16,592 nt of DNA from an uncultured Lachnospiraceae bacterium (GCA_902489925.1 CABUBX010000032.1:1-16592), one strand, 5' to 3'. Counted from the first letter of the stretch, positions 1 through 7,785 are shown. Notes: generated from the letters alone by a model not told the origin. Numbers and translations: made by a program.

Positions 1-908
1 ATTTTCGGAAGCACCATATCAAAAACCGTTGTTTTGGCATGCATAATGCAGCCCGGAAGTCCCATCACGGGAATCTCTCCATAATAGGCCATTAAAAACA
101 TCGCCCCCGGAAGTACAGGCGTACCGTAGGTCACAAGCTGACCGCCGATTTCCTTAATCGCAGCCGGCGTCAAATCATCGGCATCCACACTCATGCCACC
201 GGTACAAAAAACCATCTGTGCACCGGCGTCAAGCCATTTGCGGATTGCTGCCTTGATTTGCTCTTTATCATCAGGGACAAAGGTCTGTCCTAAAACTTCG
301 CAGCCGTAGGCCTCCAGCTTCTCCCTCATAATCGGCCCGAATTTATCCTCTATACGGTGATAATAAACCTCGCTGCCTGTTGTAATAATCGCAGCTTTTT
401 TCGGTGTAAACGGTCTGACTGTGATAATTTTTTCACCGTCAAGCACCTTTTTCGCCTCGTTTAATTTCCCTTCATCAATGACAAGCGGGATTACCCTCGC
501 CGCCGCTGCATTTTGTCCTTTCTTGACCGGTGTATCATTCATCAAGGTCGCAAAAGAAATCTCCCCAAGCATATTCAATTTTTTCAAAAGCTCTTTATTC
601 ACCTTTAAAAGGCCGTCAAAGGCTGCATTAAAGCTAATCTTTCCCTCTTTGATTTCGCCATAGGTCAGTCCTGTCCCCATCGCAATATCCTTCAAAAATA
701 CAGCCGCATCATTTTCATGCACCATACCTTCGACATTTTCCCACACATACAAATGCTCTTTGCCAAGTGAGAGCAGCACCGGAATATCTTCCTCCTGCAC
801 AATATGTCCCTTCTTAAAACGCCGCCCCTTAAATTCATGAGGAATAATCTGAGTAATATCGTGGCACAGCACTGTGCCTACTGCCTCCTCTACAGGAATC
901 TTTTTCAT
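1..908 (-). CDS. MoeA/MogA-like molybdopterin-binding protein, partial (C-terminus outside window)
   Basis: This open frame starts with ATG at 908 and runs 302 codons off the left edge, so its C-terminus is missing. It begins MKKIPVEEAVGTVLCHDITQ, the usual opening of the clostridial molybdopterin-binding proteins that accompany molybdenum hydroxylases. The second half is a MoCF_biosynth (MoeA/MogA) fold: TTGSEVY at about residues 176-182, CTGGMSVDADD at 235-245 and GLPG at 283-286, which are the molybdopterin-contacting loops of that family. The likely role is handling or loading the molybdenum cofactor in the cytoplasm; the exact step is not proven for this subgroup. The ATG overlaps the yqeB stop by one base (TAATG), so it is probably translated by coupling. 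Known relatives are about 340 residues, so roughly 40 residues should lie beyond the edge. Confidence 0.85.
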   Translation of the reverse strand, partial: MKKIPVEEAVGTVLCHDITQIIPHEFKGRRFKKGHIVQEEDIPVLLSLGKEHLYVWENVEGMVHENDAAVFLKDIAMGTGLTYGEIKEGKISFNAAFDGLLKVNKELLKKLNMLGEISFATLMNDTPVKKGQNAAAARVIPLVIDEGKLNEAKKVLDGEKIITVRPFTPKKAAIITTGSEVYYHRIEDKFGPIMREKLEAYGCEVLGQTFVPDDKEQIKAAIRKWLDAGAQMVFCTGGMSVDADDLTPAAIKEIGGQLVTYGTPVLPGAMFLMAYYGEIPVMGLPGCIMHAKTTVFDMVLPK

Positions 909-1714
909 TAATTTATGCCGCCCTTCATAAGTATTGTCTGTAAAACGCCGCCCGCAATGGTTCTTGCTTTATCGGAAATCGTAAAGCAGTTACCCTGTTC
1001 TGAAACTCTCGGGTCAATATCCGCAATTTTAAAGCCTTTTGGCACGCGAATGTCATCCTTTAAAAGTCCCCGAAGCACACCGTCAATAGTTGCTGTGACT
1101 GGCGTATCGTCTATGTAGGCAATGATATCCCCTTTTTTAACAAGGTCACTAATCTGACATACATTTTTCATAACACCCTCGGCAGGTGAGTGAATGACAC
1201 GTTCACTTGTATATCCTCCGATATTTCCCGGGACGCCTGTATTGGCAATCGCCATACCTTTTGTAATCATCCGTCCAAGCTGGTGTCCCCGCTTTGTCTC
1301 AATCACAACATCCACATCAGCCCCTGCCGTAAATCCCGGCCCGAGCCCAATGACAAGCGGTGCCATGTCCTTATCCGTGCCCATATTTTTCTTTGCCAAA
1401 ATCGCATCAACAACAACCTGAGGCGAAAGCTTCTTAATCCATTCACCTTCACTGTCCGAAAGCATAGGCACCATATGCATACGCCAACACTCTTTGATTT
1501 CATCAAGCGTGCTTACCTTTTTTGCCACAACATTTTCTACTGCTGTTTCGCCTGAAAACATCGCTTCGGCAAAAGCCGCATACCGACGAATCACTGTCGG
1601 CTTTTCAATCTCCAATGCCACAACCTTAAATCCGCACTGGTTTAACATATGAATTGTCCCCGTTGCCAAATCTCCGGCACCACGAACAACAACTACTGTA
1701 TCTTTTATTTTCAT
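908..1714 (-). CDS. yqeB: YqeB, selenium-dependent molybdenum hydroxylase maturation protein (EF2563 family)
   Basis: A 268-residue protein that I recognise as the YqeB/EF2563 family, which occurs with selenium-dependent molybdenum hydroxylases. The N-terminus carries a Rossmann-like loop, VVVRGAGDLATG (residues 8-19), followed by the family segment FAEAMFSGE near residues 48-56. A second conserved block runs from about 121 to 150 (VIGLGPGFTAGADVD and the following GHQLGRMI). The C-terminal part (about 176-225) resembles a small beta-rich hammerhead domain. The biochemical role is not established; by genomic association it is thought to help insert labile selenium into the molybdenum site. 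The ATG has a good ribosome site (AAAGGAG, about 7 bases away) and lies 3 bases after the stop of the YqeC-MocA fusion, while its own stop overlaps the next start. It is therefore the middle gene of a tight three-gene unit. Confidence 0.88.
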   Translation of the reverse strand: MKIKDTVVVVRGAGDLATGTIHMLNQCGFKVVALEIEKPTVIRRYAAFAEAMFSGETAVENVVAKKVSTLDEIKECWRMHMVPMLSDSEGEWIKKLSPQVVVDAILAKKNMGTDKDMAPLVIGLGPGFTAGADVDVVIETKRGHQLGRMITKGMAIANTGVPGNIGGYTSERVIHSPAEGVMKNVCQISDLVKKGDIIAYIDDTPVTATIDGVLRGLLKDDIRVPKGFKIADIDPRVSEQGNCFTISDKARTIAGGVLQTILMKGGIN

Positions 1715-1717
1715 GTT

Positions 1718-2932
1718 CTACTCCTTTAAACTCGAATACTTTTGTATATCAATTTCCGTATCCATATCCTGTCCCCATCTGTTATTTGACAGGCGCACCT
1801 CATAAACTTCATCTTCATGGGCCTTAATAATATTACGGCCGCCGGTATCCCCGGTCAGCGCCATCAGCTCATCTGCATATTTTACAGGAAATATGACAGG
1901 ATTTCCCCGGCGGTATTTCGTGCTGTCCTTTGACGGGTATAGCGGCACGATGATTTTTTGACCGCCCGATGCCGCAAAAGCTGTCTTTAATTTTCGAAGC
2001 ATCCCCGGCTCAACAAACGGCATATCACCCATTAAGAACATCAGTCCGTCAGGCTTTTTTTCAACGGCAGCAGCCACACCGCACACGACCGAAGCACTCT
2101 GTCCCCTGTAAGCTGCGCTGTTTGTCACCGCCGTCATACCATAATTTTCTGCCGCTTCATAGATTTCCTTTTGATTTGTGACTACATATTTTTCGAAAAA
2201 CTTTGTATCCGCAGCCGCTTTGATAACATGCTCAATCATCGGCATACCGTCAATCGTCATCATCAGTTTATTTTGAGCCATTCTCCTTGAAAATCCCGAA
2301 GCTAAAATAACCGCCGACAGCTTTATCTCATTTATCCATAAAAAACATTCGCCCCTCGCATAAGAAAACATCCCCGGATTTTCCTCAAACATCCGCCTAA
2401 ACATCTCCGCTGTCACAACCTCCGGCACCGTTTCATACCTTTGGCGATAAAGTCCGAGCCTATGAATAACAGCTTCATTTGCCGGCAGTCCGATACAATC
2501 CGGCGCCGCCACCCCAATCGTCATCGTTGTTTCCTTCACAATCACAGGCTCATCGCTGCGCCATGCCTTCAACGACTTTCCGGCAGAGCCGTCTGCTTCT
2601 ATAAATAATATGTCTGTATTTTTAATTGCCTGCGCTTTAAGCGCTTCTGACAATCCGTGAAGCTTTACAGGGCTTGTATTTTTCACTTCATCGGCAAAAT
2701 AATAAATTCCGGCCTCTGATATTTCTTCTTCACATGAGCCAATATATATTTTCCTATAGCTCTCGTCCGGCGGATATGCGATATGAACAGTAGTGGCAAT
2801 CCCAACCCTGTATTTTTCAGATAAAAGCTTTGCCGCATATTCAATTAACGTCGTCTTACCGCCGCATCCGGTGACAGAAATCACACTGCCTAAAGGCAGA
2901 CAACTTATACTTTCCGTATCAAAAGTTTTCAA
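1718..2932 (-). CDS. yqeC: YqeC-MocA/YgfJ fusion: selenium hydroxylase accessory protein joined to a molybdopterin nucleotidyltransferase-like domain
   Basis: Two domains are joined in one frame. With the TTG start at 2932 the protein has 404 residues. Residues 1 to about 190 match YqeC: a P-loop GCGGKTT (22-28) and EADGSAGKSLK (112-122), both typical of that family. From about 195 the protein becomes a MobA/MocA-type nucleotidyltransferase: LASGFSRRMAQNKLM (210-224), MGDMPF (301-306, the metal-binding Asp), RGNPVIF (342-348), GDTGGR (361-366) and DMDTEIDI (389-396). YqeC appears to lose its last stretch, as the fusion joins right after FLWINEIKL. In the nucleotide loop the usual RMG reads RMA. 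An upstream in-frame TTG at 2962 would add ten residues, but the strong GGGAGGTG just before 2932 favours the shorter form. The probable role is to activate or nucleotide-link the molybdopterin cofactor for selenium-dependent hydroxylases; this is inferred from the two families. Confidence 0.85.
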   Translation of the reverse strand: MKTFDTESISCLPLGSVISVTGCGGKTTLIEYAAKLLSEKYRVGIATTVHIAYPPDESYRKIYIGSCEEEISEAGIYYFADEVKNTSPVKLHGLSEALKAQAIKNTDILFIEADGSAGKSLKAWRSDEPVIVKETTMTIGVAAPDCIGLPANEAVIHRLGLYRQRYETVPEVVTAEMFRRMFEENPGMFSYARGECFLWINEIKLSAVILASGFSRRMAQNKLMMTIDGMPMIEHVIKAAADTKFFEKYVVTNQKEIYEAAENYGMTAVTNSAAYRGQSASVVCGVAAAVEKKPDGLMFLMGDMPFVEPGMLRKLKTAFAASGGQKIIVPLYPSKDSTKYRRGNPVIFPVKYADELMALTGDTGGRNIIKAHEDEVYEVRLSNNRWGQDMDTEIDIQKYSSLKE

Positions 2933-2936
2933 AATA

Positions 2937-2944
2937 CACCTCCC
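2937..2944 (-). promoter_or_regulatory. Ribosome binding site that fixes the TTG start of the YqeC-MocA fusion
   Basis: GGGAGGTG lies four bases before the TTG at 2932. It would be inside the coding region if translation began at the upstream TTG at 2962, which has no comparable site. This supports the downstream start. Confidence 0.7.
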
Positions 2945-2966
2945 GTCACGTAAAAATTCCAAATTC

Positions 2967-2995
2967 AGTATATCATATTTTCACTTTCTTTGCAG
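2967..2995 (-). promoter_or_regulatory. Candidate sigma-A promoter of the yqeC-yqeB-molybdopterin protein unit
   Basis: On the minus strand a good -10 (TATACT, 2967-2972) lies 17 bases after a poor -35 (CTGCAA, 2990-2995). A second overlapping -10 candidate, TATGAT, covers 2972-2977. The position is right: downstream of the rubredoxin terminator and about 28 bases before the ribosome site and start of the YqeC-MocA gene. The -35 matches only three of six consensus positions, so this is a moderate call. Confidence 0.42.
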
Positions 2996-3039
2996 TCTTT
3001 TTTGAAATAATTAAATACAATAGGATAAATTTTTCCCAC

Positions 3040-3069
3040 AAAAAAGGCAGCCTTCACAGACTGCCTTTT
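3040..3069 (-). terminator. Rho-independent terminator after rubredoxin
   Basis: On the minus strand AAAAGGCAG pairs with CTGCCTTTT around a ten-base loop, giving a perfect nine-pair stem (3042-3050 with 3061-3069). The transcript then reads a run of six U (from 3045 down to 3040). It lies 13 bases after the rubredoxin stop and separates the hydroxylase/rubredoxin genes from the maturation genes. Confidence 0.85.
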
Positions 3070-3081
3070 GCACGGTTTGAA

Positions 3082-3240
3082 TTATAATTCTCTAAATTCC
3101 TCTTTTCCCATACCGCAGATTGGACATACCCAATCTTCTGGAAGGTCTTCAAATGATGTTCCTGCTGCAATGCCGTTATCCGGGTCGCCTACCTCAGGAT
3201 CATAAATATAACCGCATGGTTCACATTCATACTTTTTCAT
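3082..3240 (-). CDS. Rubredoxin
   Basis: A 52-residue protein read from ATG at 3240 to TAA at 3082. It carries the two iron-binding knuckles of rubredoxin: C6-E-P-C9-G-Y-I-Y-D and V-C39-P-I-C42-G, plus the family segment GDPDNGIAAGT and the FEDLPEDW stretch before the second knuckle. Four cysteines should hold one Fe atom. Rubredoxins are small cytoplasmic one-electron carriers, often serving oxygen or peroxide reduction in anaerobes. The length is normal for the family. A ribosome site AAAGGAG lies nine bases before the start. It sits 106 bases after the end of the molybdopterin subunit gene and ends at a clear terminator, so it may be the last gene of the hydroxylase transcript or a short unit of its own. 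A link to the hydroxylase as electron carrier is only an inference from position. Confidence 0.93.
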   Translation of the reverse strand: MKKYECEPCGYIYDPEVGDPDNGIAAGTSFEDLPEDWVCPICGMGKEEFREL

Positions 3241-3285
3241 ACTATCAATCTCCTTTATTTTAAAATGATTTTATACAATTCACTC

Positions 3286-3302
3286 GGATGACTTTTTCAT
3301 CC
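3286..3302 (-). repeat. Perfect inverted repeat between the molybdopterin subunit gene and rubredoxin
   Basis: GGATGA and TCATCC form six-base arms around a five-base spacer. The site is about 45 bases after the molybdopterin subunit stop and 46 bases before the rubredoxin start. No T-run follows in the direction of transcription, so it is not a standard terminator. It could be an operator, a processing hairpin, or chance. Confidence 0.35.
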
Positions 3303-3346
3303 TCGTTTATAGTATCACATTAAACCCAATAATTATGTAACACAAG

Positions 3347-5668
3347 TTACGAATTTTTGTTTTTTTCCTGTAAAGCCATAAAAACTTTTTCAGGCGTAAT
3401 TGGAAGACTGCGCATATTAACTCCCGTAGCATTGCGAATGGCATCTGCGATTGCCGGCGCCGGAGTATTTACAACAATTTCGCCAATAGACTTTGCACCA
3501 TATGGGCCTGACGGCTCATAGCTGGATTCAAAATCTACACGGATTTTTGAAAAATCCACACGGGACGGAATTTTGTACTGCATAAAGGAATCGGTCATCA
3601 TCTTGCCTTTATCGCTATACTGCACATCCTCATACATAGCCAGACCGATACCCTGGGCAATACCACCCTCCGTCTGAACACGGGCAAGATTCGCATTGAT
3701 AACTGTACCGCAGTCAACAACTGCCACATAATCTAAGAGCTCATATTTTCCGGTCTCCAAGTCCACCTCAACCTCGGCAAAACCTGCCATTAACGGCGGC
3801 GGTGAAGTCGGGCTTGAGTAAAAGCCTGTACCGTTTAAGTAATTGCCCTCAATACCTCCGGCACAGCCGATAGCAATCTCATCCAAAGTCACACTTCGGC
3901 TTGTAGAAACTTCAATGACCTTTTCGCCTGTAAAGAAAAACTTTTTAGGGTTAAAATGTGCTTCTCTGTCACCGTATTTTTCAGGGTCAATGATTCTTGC
4001 CCCTTCATAAATAATTTTATTTTTAAGACTTGTCGCCGCATTTAAAACAGCCATACCGGCAACATAGGTTGAACTTGACGCATAAGAACCCGGGTCAAAC
4101 GGGGATACGTCTGTATCGACCTGTGCAACAATAAACTTATCCATATCGGCAAGCAGAGTTTCAGCCGCAATCTGTGTTAAAATCGTATCGCAGCCTGTAC
4201 CCATATCTGTTGCACCAATCTTTAATGTATAATAGCCGCCATCGTTTAATTTAATTTCTGCCGAAGATACGTCCACATTGGAAATACCCGAGCCCTGCAT
4301 CGCAATTGCCATACCGACGCCGCGTACCTTTGTATCACTGACTTTTTTCATCGGATACTTTTCATCCCAGCCAATCATCTCTTTACCGCGGACGATACAG
4401 CGGTCAAGCGCACAGCTTGTCAGCGGTTCACCGTAATAGCCGCGCATAATCTCGCCAAAACGAAGCATGTTTTTCTCGCGGATTAAGCTTGCATCCATGC
4501 CAAGCTTAATCGCAAGCTCATTGACTGCGGATTCAAGAGCAAACTGACCCTGAGTCGCACCGTAGCCTCTGAAAGCACCGCCCGGCATCATATTTGTATA
4601 CACTGTATGCCATTTGAAGCGGAAAGCCTCCGCCTGATTGTAAAGCGGAATGGACTTATGGCCGACAAGACCGATTGTCGTTGTTCCGTGTTCGCCGTAA
4701 GCGCCCTGATTGGACAGCACATCAATTTCAATCGCACGGATATGACCGTCCTTCATGGCACCGACCTTAGCACGCACAGACATCTGATGACGGCTGTTTG
4801 AGGCTGTAAAAGTCTCCTTGCGGCTGTAAATCATCTTGGCTGCCTTTCCTGTCTTTAATGTCACGATTGCCGGATAAAACTCCGATACAACCGTCTGCTT
4901 AGCGCCAAAGCCACCGCCGATTCTAGGTTTTACGACACGAATTCGATTTTGTGGAATACCGAGCGAACGAGACAGCTGGCGGCGCACATGAAACGGCACC
5001 TGTGTCGATGTCACACAAACCAAGCGGTCATTATGGTCCATATATGTATACGTTCTGAATGTTTCCATCATTGACTGCTCTTGTGCCTGAATCTCATATG
5101 TTCCTTCCACGATAACATCACTTGCTTCAAACTCCGCATCAACATCACCGGCACTTTCTTCGCCGTAGCTTAAAATATTTCTTTCAGGCGCTGTATTACA
5201 GAATTTGGCATTGATATAATCATCCTCCATATGGACAACCGATTCATTATCAATCGCTTTCTTGTAATCAAGCACCGGCTTTAACACTTCATACTCCACC
5301 TTAATCATGCGAAGTGCCTGACGTGCTGCCTTTTCGTTGTGCGCAGCAACCAAAGCAACCTCATCGCCGACATAGCGAACATATTCGTCAAGAATTTTTC
5401 TGTCATACGGTGATGGTTCAGGGTAAGTCTGACCTGCTTTTGTGAAGCGAATATTTGGCATATCTTTATAAGTAAGAACACATTCTACACCTTTAACAAG
5501 CAAAGCCTTTGAAACATCAATAGCTTTAATCCGCGCATACGGGTGCGGACTTCGAAGTGCCAGAACCGTAAGACATTCCTGCGGCGCCAAATCATTTGTA
5601 TAAAGCGGCTTGCCCTTGACAAGAGACATGCCATCGACCTTTCTTATCGGTTTACTGATATATCTCAT
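3347..5668 (-). CDS. xdhA: Molybdopterin-binding catalytic subunit of a xanthine dehydrogenase-family hydroxylase
   Basis: A 773-residue large subunit of the xanthine oxidoreductase family, matching the usual length of the separate Moco subunit. The N-terminal aldehyde oxidase a/b hammerhead domain (about 1-130) is followed by the molybdopterin-binding domains. Visible cofactor motifs are IGGGFGAKQ (about 250-258), AFRGYGATQ (365-373), ATDMGTGCDT (about 486-495) and the C-terminal GAKSIGEIVVNTPAPA, in which Glu730 corresponds to the catalytic base of the family. The enzyme would hydroxylate a heterocycle or aldehyde with water-derived oxygen and pass electrons to the [2Fe-2S] and FAD subunits. 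The linked YqeB/YqeC genes suggest a selenium-dependent enzyme, in which selenium is a labile ligand and not selenocysteine; no in-frame stop is needed here. The substrate cannot be told: xanthine, other purines and nicotinate are all possible. An ATG at 5731 lies inside the neighbour; GGAGGTG supports 5668, which overlaps the upstream stop as ATGA. Confidence 0.92.
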   Translation of the reverse strand: MRYISKPIRKVDGMSLVKGKPLYTNDLAPQECLTVLALRSPHPYARIKAIDVSKALLVKGVECVLTYKDMPNIRFTKAGQTYPEPSPYDRKILDEYVRYVGDEVALVAAHNEKAARQALRMIKVEYEVLKPVLDYKKAIDNESVVHMEDDYINAKFCNTAPERNILSYGEESAGDVDAEFEASDVIVEGTYEIQAQEQSMMETFRTYTYMDHNDRLVCVTSTQVPFHVRRQLSRSLGIPQNRIRVVKPRIGGGFGAKQTVVSEFYPAIVTLKTGKAAKMIYSRKETFTASNSRHQMSVRAKVGAMKDGHIRAIEIDVLSNQGAYGEHGTTTIGLVGHKSIPLYNQAEAFRFKWHTVYTNMMPGGAFRGYGATQGQFALESAVNELAIKLGMDASLIREKNMLRFGEIMRGYYGEPLTSCALDRCIVRGKEMIGWDEKYPMKKVSDTKVRGVGMAIAMQGSGISNVDVSSAEIKLNDGGYYTLKIGATDMGTGCDTILTQIAAETLLADMDKFIVAQVDTDVSPFDPGSYASSSTYVAGMAVLNAATSLKNKIIYEGARIIDPEKYGDREAHFNPKKFFFTGEKVIEVSTSRSVTLDEIAIGCAGGIEGNYLNGTGFYSSPTSPPPLMAGFAEVEVDLETGKYELLDYVAVVDCGTVINANLARVQTEGGIAQGIGLAMYEDVQYSDKGKMMTDSFMQYKIPSRVDFSKIRVDFESSYEPSGPYGAKSIGEIVVNTPAPAIADAIRNATGVNMRSLPITPEKVFMALQEKNKNS

Positions 5669-6117
5669 GACTGCACCTCCATATACTTCTTTATGGCGCG
5701 AAGCTGTGCCATATATCCTGTACATCGGCACAAATTACCGGCAAGATAATGCTTAATCTCATCTTCTGTCGGATTTTTAAGCTCTTTTTTCATCGCAATA
5801 ACGTTCATCAATAAGCCCGGAGAGCAAAAACCACACTGGTCTGCACCCTCATCCACAAGCAATGAGCCGATAATTTCCACTTCATCCTGAACACCCTCGA
5901 GTGTTGTTACACTGCGGTTATTGCAGCGCAATGCCGGTACTGAACATGAAAGCACAGGCTTTTCATCGAGCCACACTGTACAAAGTCCACAGTTTGTTGT
6001 CTCACAGCCGCACTTCACACTTTTATATCCGGCTTTTCTCAAAACATCAAAAAGCATGGCATCCGCGTCACAATGAAGTTTTGTTCTTTTCCCGTTAATC
6101 GTTATATGTATAATCAT
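5665..6117 (-). CDS. xdhC: [2Fe-2S] iron-sulfur subunit of the xanthine dehydrogenase-family hydroxylase
   Basis: A 150-residue electron-transfer subunit with both [2Fe-2S] clusters of the family. The plant-ferredoxin-type domain shows C38, C43, C46 and C58 (in GCETTNCGLC and VLSC). The second, helical domain shows C95 and C98 (QCGFCSPG) and C130 and C132 (NLCRCTGY). An additional cysteine, C36, directly precedes the first cluster motif. It should carry electrons from the molybdenum site to the FAD subunit in a cytoplasmic complex. The start ATG at 6117 follows GGAGGTGA and overlaps the upstream TGA by four bases; its own stop overlaps the molybdopterin subunit ATG in the same way. The order FAD, FeS, Mo and the tight coupling point to equal synthesis of all three subunits. 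The symbol follows E. coli usage for the FeS subunit. Confidence 0.93.
   Translation of the reverse strand: MIIHITINGKRTKLHCDADAMLFDVLRKAGYKSVKCGCETTNCGLCTVWLDEKPVLSCSVPALRCNNRSVTTLEGVQDEVEIIGSLLVDEGADQCGFCSPGLLMNVIAMKKELKNPTEDEIKHYLAGNLCRCTGYMAQLRAIKKYMEVQS
5674..5680 (-). promoter_or_regulatory. Ribosome binding site that fixes the start of the molybdopterin subunit
   Basis: GGAGGTG lies five bases before the ATG at 5668, inside the 3' end of the FeS subunit gene. The longer frame beginning at 5731 has no such site and would make a 21-residue extension unlike the family's N-terminus. Confidence 0.75.
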
Positions 6118-6914
6118 GCGGTCACCTCCGTAATCGCGCGAGAAAGTAACACTTTCGCCATCGCAGCACGATACTCGGCAGACGCGCGCATATTTGATGT
6201 AAACTTCACTTCTTCCAAAAGCAGTTCCTGTGCCTTTTCAATGACAGCACTGTCTCGCTTCAAAGGAAGATTTTCAGAAAGCCACTGAGATGTTTTTTCA
6301 GCCACAACAGCCTTACCCGAACGTGCACCGACTGTCACACGAACCCCCTGCTTAGTAACTGCAAGGGCAAGATTGACAATCGGAAAATCCGCCTCAGCAT
6401 TTCTTAACATTTGATAGCTTGCTGTTTTGACATTCTTCTTAATCACAATTTTTTCAATAATATCTTTTTTATACGGCATATTCATAAAATCAGCCAAGGC
6501 CACAGAACCGGCTTTATAGAGCACAACCGTTGTGTCCATTGCCAGAAGCGGTGTCAGAAAATCCGAAAACCCAAAACGGCCATAGACTGAACCGCCCACA
6601 GTTACCGTATTTCTAAACTGTGTTCCGATAATCGGTGCTACACAGCGGCTCAAAACACCGGAAAAATTATCCAAAAGCAGAGGGCTTGTCTCTACACTTC
6701 TGTAAGATGTCATCGCCCCAATCTCAATCGCATCATCTGTCTCACGAATGTAATCAAGATTGCATTCTGTCAAATCTACTGCTGTATTCATCCGCTTCGC
6801 GCCCATTTTAAGCCATGCACAGCCTCCGAGAATACAGTTGGTGTTTTTTGCTGTCAGTATTTTATACGCCTCATCCAAATTTTGAGGCATGGCATACTCT
6901 TTTGCAGTAAACAT
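6114..6914 (-). CDS. xdhB: FAD-binding subunit of the xanthine dehydrogenase-family hydroxylase
   Basis: A 266-residue protein of the CoxM/XdhB type, at the short end of the usual 270-300 range. FAD_binding_5 features are ILGGCAWLK (28-36, the pyrophosphate loop) and RNTVTVGGSVYGRFGFSD (101-118, the second FAD loop with its conserved Asp). The C-terminal part (about 160-266) fits the CO dehydrogenase flavoprotein C-terminal domain. In family members the flavin takes electrons from the FeS subunit and passes them to NAD+, ferredoxin or another acceptor; the acceptor here is unknown. The second FAD loop reads GGSVYGRFGFSD, where many xanthine dehydrogenases have GGN and a nasP-like segment; I associate this version with clostridial selenium-type enzymes. 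ATG at 6914 follows GGAGG six bases upstream. It is 49 bases after mrp and overlaps the FeS subunit start by four bases. Confidence 0.9.
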   Translation of the reverse strand: MFTAKEYAMPQNLDEAYKILTAKNTNCILGGCAWLKMGAKRMNTAVDLTECNLDYIRETDDAIEIGAMTSYRSVETSPLLLDNFSGVLSRCVAPIIGTQFRNTVTVGGSVYGRFGFSDFLTPLLAMDTTVVLYKAGSVALADFMNMPYKKDIIEKIVIKKNVKTASYQMLRNAEADFPIVNLALAVTKQGVRVTVGARSGKAVVAEKTSQWLSENLPLKRDSAVIEKAQELLLEEVKFTSNMRASAEYRAAMAKVLLSRAITEVTA

Positions 6915-6963
6915 CGCTTTCCTCCATCAATTATCATTTGCTTTAAAGCTATCTTAGCCAATA

Positions 6964-7785
6964 TTAAAGTGTTTCAATATACTGAATCAAATTGGCAAGA
7001 TATTCATTTTCAAACTGCTCAATATTGCCCGCATCACACAAACCCGCGATTTCAGGCTCAATAGGAAGTGCCGCATATGCCGGAATCTCAAGGCTCTTTG
7101 CAGTCTGCTCGCCTTTTCCTTCACCGTAAATATAAATTCTCTTTCCACAATCCGGGCACTCAAAATAGCTCATATTCTGAACAAGTCCGACAACAGGAAT
7201 ATTCATCTGTTTTGCCATATTATACGCCTTTTTAACAATCATCTCAACCAACTCCTGAGGAGATGTTACAATAACAATACCGTCTACAGGAAGTGACTGG
7301 AATACAGTCAATGGCACATCGCCTGTTCCCGGAGGCATATCCACAAGAAGATAATCAAGGTCACCCCAGATAACCTCATTCCAAAACTGTTTGACAACGC
7401 CTGCAAGCACAGGACCTCTCCAAATGACCGGTGTCTCCTCGCTGTCTAATAACATATTAATAGAAATAATCTCAATGCCGTTCTTTGTCACCGCCGGCAT
7501 AATGCCCTGCTCGCTGCCCATCGCCTGCTCGTGAACGCCGAATACCTTAGGGATAGACGGTCCTGTAATATCCGCATCAAGAATACCGACTCTGTAGCCT
7601 CTGCGGCTTAATAATACAGCTGTTTCGGAAGTAATCAATGACTTTCCGACACCGCCCTTACCGCTGACAACACCTATCACATGTTTAATATTGCTGTATT
7701 CGTTTGCTGCCACTTTAAAATCCTGTTTTCTTGATTCGCAGTCTGCCTGATTGCATGTACTGCAATTTGAATTACATTCACTCAT
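6964..7785 (-). CDS. mrp: Mrp/NBP35-family P-loop ATPase, Fe-S cluster carrier
   Basis: A 273-residue member of the Mrp/ApbC/NBP35 family of Fe-S scaffold or carrier ATPases. A short cysteine-rich head carries C4, C8, C11 and C16 (spacing C-x3-C-x2-C-x4-C), followed by the deviant Walker A SGKGGVGKS (41-49), DADITGPSIP (70-79), DMPPGTGD (149-156) and the C-terminal CPDC (C210, C213) that bridges the dimer's Fe-S cluster in the family. The N-terminal cysteines recall eukaryotic NBP35 and many clostridial homologues. It likely delivers [4Fe-4S] or other clusters in the cytoplasm. Directly upstream of the hydroxylase subunits, it may serve them or the wider cell; the FeS subunit needs two [2Fe-2S] clusters, so a dedicated role is plausible but unproven. 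ATG at 7785 follows AAAGGAGAG, and the gene starts 17 bases after the stop of the 376-residue unknown. Confidence 0.9.
   Translation of the reverse strand: MSECNSNCSTCNQADCESRKQDFKVAANEYSNIKHVIGVVSGKGGVGKSLITSETAVLLSRRGYRVGILDADITGPSIPKVFGVHEQAMGSEQGIMPAVTKNGIEIISINMLLDSEETPVIWRGPVLAGVVKQFWNEVIWGDLDYLLVDMPPGTGDVPLTVFQSLPVDGIVIVTSPQELVEMIVKKAYNMAKQMNIPVVGLVQNMSYFECPDCGKRIYIYGEGKGEQTAKSLEIPAYAALPIEPEIAGLCDAGNIEQFENEYLANLIQYIETL

Noticed and set aside
1190..1555. Plus-strand open frame of 121 codons opposite yqeB
   Set aside because: It is the antisense shadow of a clearly conserved gene and has no ribosome site or recognisable protein features.
3347..5668. Selenocysteine (UGA) in the molybdenum subunit
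   Set aside because: The frame has no internal UGA. Enzymes linked to YqeB/YqeC use labile selenium bound at molybdenum, so none is expected.
6940..6949. Ten-base palindrome GCTTTAAAGC between mrp and the FAD subunit gene
   Set aside because: Short, AT-rich and without an adjacent promoter; likely chance.
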